A DNA stretch of 64,000 nucleotides from Streptomyces sp. LUP47B. Its GTDB lineage: Bacteria > Actinomycetota > Actinomycetes > Streptomycetales > Streptomycetaceae. The stretch is from NCBI RefSeq assembly GCF_001746295.1, contig NZ_MJAH01000003.1, forward strand, positions 79,922-143,921. The letters are read 5' to 3'. Below the pieces are notes generated by a model that ran no database searches, was not told the origin of the DNA, and saw only the letters and a list, made by a program, of their open reading frames with translations. The position numbers and the translations under genes are program-made. Numbering within the stretch: the first letter of the stretch is position 1; the number at the start of each line of letters is the position of its first letter. This document shows, one piece after another, positions 59,642-64,000 of this stretch.

Positions 59642-59995
59642 GTGGCCGGCCGCTCCGCCTCGGCCTCCAGGGCCGCTCTGACGGGCGGCTCCGTGGTGGC
59701 ACTGCCCGGCGGGGTCGACACCGTCTGGGCGCTCGTCACGTGCTACCTGGTGACGGCCTTCGCCTGGCTGCTGTACCGCGCGCGGGGCCCCCGTCTCCCC
59801 GCCGAAGAGGCTGCCGCCCTCGCGGCACTGGGTCTACTCCTCCCGGCGGTCCGGATCACCGCGGTTCACCCGTGGCTCGACGTGCTGCCCGGCGCGCTGC
59901 GCGTGGGGGCCCTGACCCAGGCCGCGGCCCTGATCGCACTGACCGCCGAGCCGGCCGTCGTGAGCGGACGCGACCTGCTCAGCCGTGGTACGTGA
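59642..59995 (+). CDS. Small hypothetical membrane protein
   Basis: The frame encodes up to 117 residues starting GTG 59642; a GTG at 59693 or 59696 would give about 100. It has three likely transmembrane helices (TVWALVTCYLVTAFAWLLY, LAALGLLLPAVRITAV, ALTQAAALIALTAEPAVV). GC at third codon positions is high throughout, which supports coding. No clear ribosome-binding site helps choose the start. It overlaps the convergent lamin-tail gene by 17 bases. The family is not recognised. Confidence 0.5.
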   Translation: MAGRSASASRAALTGGSVVALPGGVDTVWALVTCYLVTAFAWLLYRARGPRLPAEEAAALAALGLLLPAVRITAVHPWLDVLPGALRVGALTQAAALIALTAEPAVVSGRDLLSRGT

Positions 59996-60473
59996 TGTAC
60001 CCGTTGCCGTCCCGGTCATTGGCGCTCGCGGTGTACGCGTGGGTGTCGGCGTGCGCGCCCGAGGGCTTGTAGAGGTAGATCGTGTCCTTGTCGTTGTTCC
60101 AGATGAAGTTGCAGTTGTTGCGGTAGACGACGTTGTGCGCGTCGGAGTCGGTGCCGCGGCCGCCGCGCAGCTTCACATAGTCGCCGGGCTGGAGCGTGTG
60201 GTTCTTCGTGAACGTGAACTTGTTGGTGCTGGTGGAGTCCCTGACGACGTAGCCCTTGAGGTTCACCGTCGCGGTCCGCGAGTAGTTCTTGATCGTCAGG
60301 TACTCCTCGTCGGTGTTGCCGGTGGTGCAGCTGTTGGAGTCCCGGCCGGGGGCGTCGTACTGGACGCCCTTGATCTTCAGCGCCGACGAGTACTCGGCGG
60401 CGTGGGCCGGGACCGCGGCCAGCATGGTCAGCGCACCTGCGGCCGCGACCACTGCTATGTGTCCTCTGCGCAT
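59979..60473 (-). CDS. Secreted lamin-tail-domain protein
   Basis: The protein has 164 residues. A Sec signal peptide (MRRGHIAVVAAAGALTML, cleaved near AHAAE) is followed by an Ig-like lamin tail domain (about 32-150). The domain shows LKIKGVQYDAPGRDS, EYLTIKNYSRTATVNLKGYVVRDS, FTKNHTLQPGDYVKLRGGRG and NNDKDTIYLYKPSG. Streptomyces secretes several such small LTD proteins; they may bind nucleic acid or wall material. The start at 60473 has a G-rich ribosome-binding site that can pair with an upstream stretch (see the RNA structure entry). Confidence 0.85.
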   Translation of the reverse strand: MRRGHIAVVAAAGALTMLAAVPAHAAEYSSALKIKGVQYDAPGRDSNSCTTGNTDEEYLTIKNYSRTATVNLKGYVVRDSTSTNKFTFTKNHTLQPGDYVKLRGGRGTDSDAHNVVYRNNCNFIWNNDKDTIYLYKPSGAHADTHAYTASANDRDGNGYITYHG

Positions 60474-60474
60474 G

Positions 60475-60550
60475 GAAAAGCCCCCCCCTGTGAAGGTCTC
60501 GTGAAGAAGACCTGGAGCGTATACAACGCGGAGCACCAAGGGGGCTTTTC
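60475..60550 (-). promoter_or_regulatory. Leader RNA stem that can hide the lamin-tail gene's ribosome-binding site
   Basis: On the minus strand GAAAAGCCCCC (complement of 60540-60550) pairs perfectly with GGGGGCTTTTC (complement of 60475-60485), which ends one base before the ATG and contains the Shine-Dalgarno. Inside the 54-base loop a second stem, AGGTCT/AGACCT (60494-60499 with 60508-60513), forms. The GGGGGCTTTT end also resembles a terminator for the GH43 transcript, which stops 8 bases upstream at 60558. Confidence 0.5.
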
Positions 60551-60557
60551 GGTTGAA

Positions 60558-61934
60558 TCAGTAACCTACTCGGAATGTGGCGTCCTGCTTTTCCGTGGTC
60601 GTGGAGACGGGATCGATGCGCAGGACGTAGTTGGAGTGGCGGATGTAGCGGGTCGGGTTGTTGTACGAGCGGAAGGACGCCCAGCTCGCGTCCGCGAGGC
60701 CCGCCGTACGGTAGAAGGTCGCGTCACCGGCGAACGTCGACGTGCCGTCGTTGACGTCGAGTTGGAGCGCGTAGTTGTAGTGCCGCAGGTAGCGGTCGGG
60801 GTAGTTGACCGACCGGAACGAGACTCCGGAACTGTCGGCGAGGCCCGGGACGAGGGTCCACAGGGAGTCCTTGTACGGCTCGACCGGGTACTCGTCGATG
60901 CGGCCCGCGTAGTCGGAGTGGCGGACGTAACGGGCCGGGTAGTTGTAGGACTTGAGCCGGTTCCAGGCCGGGGCGCCCCACTTCGCCAGCAGGTTGTTGT
61001 ACTCGGCCGTGGTGATCGTCGCGATGCCGCAGTGCTTGGAGTTGACCGGCTGGGTGTAGGTCTTCTGGTCGAGGGCGGTCCACGTGCCGGAGGCGAGGCT
61101 GCCGGCCTGCCAGGCGTAGAAGACGCCGTTGGGCGTGTAGGTGTCGCCCCACAGCCACCACGTGCCGGAGCTGAGGGACTTGACCACAGTGGGGGCTTCG
61201 GTGCCGCCGTGCGCCACGCCCGCGCTGTACTCGGTGAAGCTGCCCGGGTTCAGAGTGGTGGACCGGGCGCTCACCAGGGTCTGGCTCTTCTTGAAGAAGA
61301 GGTAGTTGTAGCCGTTCACACCCACGGCCATGTCGCCGTCGATGACGTCGTAGCCGGGGTCGAAGAACACCTGCGGGGCCGAGGCGGTGACGAAGTCGCT
61401 GGTGTAGTTGACCATGATCACGTTGTGGCCGCTGGAGTTGACCGAGGAGTAGATGACCGCGTACTGGCCGCGCCCCGCGTCCCAGAACGCCTCGGGCGCC
61501 CAGCTGTGGGTCGTCATGTCGTGCAGCTTCAGACGCCGGTAGCCCGTGAAGGTGCGCAGGTCGACGGAGTCCCAGACGTGGATGTACTGGCTGTTGTAGT
61601 TCCAGTCGGTGCCCTTGAGGTCGGTGGCGAGTACGACGAACGTGCCGTCCTGCTTGCGCATGAGGAACGGGTCGCGCAGGCCCAGGGCGCCGGCGGTGGG
61701 GGTGACCAGGGGGTTGTTCTGGTTGAGCGGCGTCCAGTTCAGCCCGTCGGGGCTGACGGCCAGGTGCAGGCCGTAGTCGGTGCCGTCGCCGAGGTTGGTC
61801 GACTCGGTGAAGTACACCATCGCGTACGCCGAGTCTGCGGCCTGCGCGGTGCCCGCGCCGAGCGTCAGGGCGAGCGGCACGGCGGCCGTCATGCCCAGGA
61901 GGCCGCGGCGGGACAGGTGGGGGTTTGCGCTCAT
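60558..61934 (-). CDS. Secreted GH43-like glycosidase with AbfB (CBM42) domain
   Basis: The protein has 458 residues. A Tat signal (LSRRGLLGMTAAV, cleaved near AQAAD) leads to a five-bladed GH43 propeller (about 35-320). LGLRDPFLMRKQDG supplies the pKa-modulating Asp and HSWAPEAFWDAGRG the acid Glu; the usual N-terminal base Asp is not obvious (YFTEST). The C-terminal AbfB beta-trefoil (about 325-458) has three FRS/SYNxPxRYxRHxxY repeats: YPARYVRHSDY, YPDRYLRHYNY, NPTRYIRHSNY. It probably releases arabinose from arabinoxylan or arabinan. ATG 61934 is chosen because GGAG lies 8 bases before it. Confidence 0.85.
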   Translation of the reverse strand: MSANPHLSRRGLLGMTAAVPLALTLGAGTAQAADSAYAMVYFTESTNLGDGTDYGLHLAVSPDGLNWTPLNQNNPLVTPTAGALGLRDPFLMRKQDGTFVVLATDLKGTDWNYNSQYIHVWDSVDLRTFTGYRRLKLHDMTTHSWAPEAFWDAGRGQYAVIYSSVNSSGHNVIMVNYTSDFVTASAPQVFFDPGYDVIDGDMAVGVNGYNYLFFKKSQTLVSARSTTLNPGSFTEYSAGVAHGGTEAPTVVKSLSSGTWWLWGDTYTPNGVFYAWQAGSLASGTWTALDQKTYTQPVNSKHCGIATITTAEYNNLLAKWGAPAWNRLKSYNYPARYVRHSDYAGRIDEYPVEPYKDSLWTLVPGLADSSGVSFRSVNYPDRYLRHYNYALQLDVNDGTSTFAGDATFYRTAGLADASWASFRSYNNPTRYIRHSNYVLRIDPVSTTTEKQDATFRVGY

Positions 61935-62065
61935 CTTGCTCTCCAAGGTGGCGTGCGGGGCACCTCAATGACCGGTATTTCGAACGGAGTTCGGTAAATC
62001 GATCAGAAGGTAGGGCCTCGCCATGAGCGCGTCAATCGTCCTGTCACTCTTTTGTGATTCCTGTG

Positions 62066-62093
62066 CGCCCGGGGCGCCGGAGCGCCCCGGGCG
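62066..62093. terminator. GC-rich hairpin after the phosphodiesterase gene
   Basis: CGCCCGGGGCGC (62066-62077) pairs perfectly with 62082-62093 around a 4-base loop, starting 8 bases beyond the minus-strand gene's stop at 62101. No T-run follows, which is common for Streptomyces terminators. Confidence 0.65.
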
Positions 62094-62100
62094 GGTGGGG

Positions 62101-63441
62101 TCAGCGCTGGGTGTAGATGAAGCCGATCTTGTCGACCTCGTCGCCGCCACGGCCGTGGAACCCGGCGATCTGCCAGCCGGCCGGCGCGGTGCGGGTGACG
62201 CAGTCGGAGGTGGTGGTGCCGCCGGTCAGGCTGCGCCCGAGGTTGGTGGTGAACTTGGCGTAGAAGATCCGTGTGTGGCCGTCCTTCTCGGCCTGGCACA
62301 GGTTCGCCGTGGTCACGTACTCGCCGCTGCCGAGCGTGAGGGAGGACGCGGTGCCGCCGGTCCCGCCGTGGGCGAGGGTGGTGCCGTTGGACAGGGTGAG
62401 GCTCATCTGGTCGATGCGGGAGCCGGCCCGCAGGGCGAGGGTGGTGGCGCGGGCGCCGGCGGGAACGCTGTTGATGTCGTTGTAGTAGTCGCCGTGCGGG
62501 CCGCCGTACTGGTCGCTGAGCTGGTAGGCGGCGCTGCGTGACCAGGTGAAGCCGACGCTGATCGGGTCGTGGTCGGAGAGCATGAGCCCGGCGTCCGTGA
62601 GGAACTTGGCGTGCTCGTTGTTGTACGAGGTGGCGTTCAGTGAGACGAGTCTGCTGCTGCGGTAGAGGACCTTGTCGACGACCTCGCAGGTGTTGGGGAC
62701 GGTGGGGCCCGTCTGGTCGCAGACCAGGGCGTCGCTGCCCTTGGCGGGCGGGGTGCCGCCGCGGACGAGCTGGACCCAGGGGTCGGTGAGGCCGTTGGCG
62801 GCGGCGAACTCGGCGATGGTGTCGCCGGAGCGGGTGTAGCGGGTGTTGGTGTCGCCCATCACCACGACCGCGTTCCCGGCGGAGTGGGTCTGGATGAAGG
62901 CGGTGAGCTGGTTGAGGTTGTCGGCGCGGGAGGCGAGGTCGCCGTCGTTGGTGCCCGCGTTGGTGTGCAGGTTGTAGAAGTCGACGTAGACGCCCTCGGC
63001 GAGGCGCTCGCGCATGAAGGTGAAGCCCTTGGGTGTCAGACAGTCGCCCGAGTCCACCTGGCAGGAGTTCCAGTGCGCCCGTTCGAAGTCATCACCGTCG
63101 TACGGGACCTTCGAGAGGGTGTTGAGGCCGCTGCCGATGCCGGCGCCGCCGCTCGTGGGGGTGCGGTAGGCGTGGTTCGTGTCGCCCGCGTAGAGGTAGG
63201 CGTGATAGTTGAAGTCCTCTTCCACGTGGACGATGTCGTAGGGCGCTATGCGCTGGCCGATCGCCGTCGTGCTCGACTCGCGGGGTGTCGACGCGCTGGA
63301 GATGGCCTCTGGCAGGCCGGCGACGTTGTAGCTGAGGACGCTGAAGCTGCCCGAGTCGGCGGCCGTGGCGGAGGGGGCGGCCGCGGTGAGTCCGCCGAGG
63401 ACGGCGGTGGTCGCCGCCAGAGCGGCGAAGAGTCTGCGCAT
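62101..63441 (-). CDS. Secreted endonuclease/exonuclease/phosphatase-fold enzyme with jacalin-like tail
   Basis: The protein has 446 residues. A Sec signal peptide (MRRLFAALAATTAVLGGL, cleaved near ATAAD) is followed by the DNase I-like fold: VLSYNVAGLPE, HVEEDFNYH (metal Glu), FYNLHTNAG, VVVMGDTNTRY (Asp/Asn) and LSDHDPISV (catalytic His). This resembles bacterial sphingomyelinases and nucleases. Residues about 305-446 form a beta-prism-like region (DQYGGPHGDYYNDI, RIDQMSLTLSNG, GRGGDEVDKIGFIY) similar to jacalin-type lectins, which could bind glycans. The substrate could be phospholipid or nucleic acid. A terminator hairpin follows the stop. Confidence 0.85.
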   Translation of the reverse strand: MRRLFAALAATTAVLGGLTAAAPSATAADSGSFSVLSYNVAGLPEAISSASTPRESSTTAIGQRIAPYDIVHVEEDFNYHAYLYAGDTNHAYRTPTSGGAGIGSGLNTLSKVPYDGDDFERAHWNSCQVDSGDCLTPKGFTFMRERLAEGVYVDFYNLHTNAGTNDGDLASRADNLNQLTAFIQTHSAGNAVVVMGDTNTRYTRSGDTIAEFAAANGLTDPWVQLVRGGTPPAKGSDALVCDQTGPTVPNTCEVVDKVLYRSSRLVSLNATSYNNEHAKFLTDAGLMLSDHDPISVGFTWSRSAAYQLSDQYGGPHGDYYNDINSVPAGARATTLALRAGSRIDQMSLTLSNGTTLAHGGTGGTASSLTLGSGEYVTTANLCQAEKDGHTRIFYAKFTTNLGRSLTGGTTTSDCVTRTAPAGWQIAGFHGRGGDEVDKIGFIYTQR

Positions 63442-63726
63442 GGGGAGTGTCTCCTGACGGAGTGGCGCGGGTGAATGGAGCGAGCGGGACAGAAGTTACC
63501 GCCGGTTACCCGATGTTGTCGCGGTCTCGTGTGCGCCTTTGCCGCCAAGTCCCCTGCACCTGACCGGCTGTTGGGACCCCGCGCCCGCCACCGTTCATCT
63601 CTCCTTCACGCCCGGTGGCTGAATCTCGGCCCTGCGGATGCCGTGGCTCCAGATCGATAAGAGTTGTGGAATTTCCGCGCGGCATATCTGTCTACGATAT
63701 GAAGATCGTACGGAGAGGGAACGCGC

Positions 63727-64000
63727 GTGAGTGAACCACCAGTTCTCGTCTGCCCGGAGTGCGGGGCGCCCCGGGCGGCGGACGGCACCCCCTCCTGCGC
63801 CTGCGCGCACCGCGCCTCCGAGGCCCACCTCGAGTCCCGTACGGCCGAGGCGGCGGCCGCGGAGGACTTCGACCCGGTGCGCATACGACCCTTCGTGGAG
63901 GTCGGCGAGGAACCGGCGGACCCGGCCGACGAGCCGGAACCGGCGGGCCTGACAAGGGAATTGAGTGACGTCACCCCAGCCGGGACGGACGCGGAACAGG
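63727..64000 (+). CDS. N-terminal part of a peptidoglycan-binding-like protein (partial)
   Basis: Ninety-one codons are present and the frame runs off the right edge. It begins with a CxxC zinc-ribbon-like motif (LVCPECGAPRAADGTPSCAC), followed by AHLESRTAEAAAAEDFDPVRIRPFVEVG (parts: SRTAEAAAAEDFDP and VRIRPFVEVG). I recall this opening from Streptomyces proteins with one transmembrane helix and a C-terminal peptidoglycan-binding domain. The gene cut by the left window edge ends like that domain. GGAGAGGGA lies 6 bases before the GTG. A short palindrome, CATATC-N7-GATATG (63683-63701), lies just upstream. Confidence 0.7.
   Translation, partial: MSEPPVLVCPECGAPRAADGTPSCACAHRASEAHLESRTAEAAAAEDFDPVRIRPFVEVGEEPADPADEPEPAGLTRELSDVTPAGTDAEQ

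Noticed and set aside
59563..59720. Plus-strand frame beginning MRVGTLYGVPD
   Set aside because: Codon use is fair, but it has no ribosome-binding site and no matching continuation, and the better-supported frame starts at 59642. It may be coincidental.
1..64000. tRNA genes, rRNA genes, prophage or integrative element boundaries
   Set aside because: No cloverleaf-like sequence with a T-loop GTTCGA-N-TC pattern in context, no integrase, and no phage structural genes were found by eye.

Overview
This is a 64-kb piece of a very GC-rich actinobacterial chromosome, almost certainly Streptomyces. Third codon positions are mostly G or C and GTG starts are common. The gene families are Streptomyces hallmarks: SpoIIE-type PP2C phosphatases, an XRE-DUF5753/DUF397/HATPase module, DUF574 methyltransferase, DUF5133, DUF5709, a graspetide locus, and carbohydrate ABC importers without their own ATPase. 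No tRNA, rRNA, CRISPR array, prophage or intact transposase was seen. Both window edges cut genes, and both partial genes look like the same peptidoglycan-binding-like family.

1-10 kb: a flavin-reductase-fold protein; an ANTAR-GAF-PAS-PAS-PP2C phosphatase; small conserved proteins; an RpiR-type SIS-domain regulator; a stand-alone DUF3662 protein; a GT39-like membrane glycosyltransferase; and a Tat-exported PAP2 phosphatase with an autotransporter-like repeat tail. 10-23 kb is a sugar region. A GlcNAc-type kinase and a ROK repressor diverge from a perfect palindrome. They are followed by a solute-binding protein, two permeases, a heparinase-like enzyme, an unknown protein, a P-loop kinase, a SnoaL-like protein, a beta-phosphoglucomutase-like HAD enzyme and a GH65 phosphorylase. 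The ATPase is missing and is probably supplied by a shared MsiK-type protein.

23-36 kb: a GT-C-like membrane protein; an orphan proteasome beta subunit with an intact catalytic site; a NiCoT nickel/cobalt importer behind a Nur-box-like palindrome; an APC permease with a co-transcribed unknown gene; soluble transhydrogenase; a sulfite-oxidase-like molybdoenzyme; an MMPL transporter; and a second PP2C phosphatase. 36-43 kb: a MITE-like element; a GH64 beta-1,3-glucanase under a LacI-type operator; a GNAT protein; a small acidic gene whose 3' end is repeated in tandem three times; a Gfo/Idh/MocA oxidoreductase; an aldo/keto reductase; a DUF574 methyltransferase; and a frameshifted methyltransferase pseudogene.

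43-54 kb: a WhiJ/AbaA-like regulatory module with a palindromic operator, an ABC exporter, a GlxA-type AraC regulator facing a membrane protein across a repeated motif, a tgmA-tgmB graspetide locus, a DUF1232 protein, and a membrane protein with four exact 33-residue repeats. 54-64 kb: a second copy of the MITE sits between two convergent genes and supplies both stop codons. It is followed by a three-subunit PaoABC-type molybdenum hydroxylase, an MDMPI-like protein, an unknown cytosolic protein, and a set of secreted proteins (lamin-tail-domain protein, GH43-AbfB arabinofuranosidase-like enzyme, DNase I-like phosphodiesterase with a jacalin-like tail). The window ends in another peptidoglycan-binding-like gene.

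The items most worth pursuing are the graspetide locus, the orphan proteasome subunit, the tandemly repeated gene end, and the two CTAG-flanked MITEs. All family calls come from reading motifs; no database search was run.
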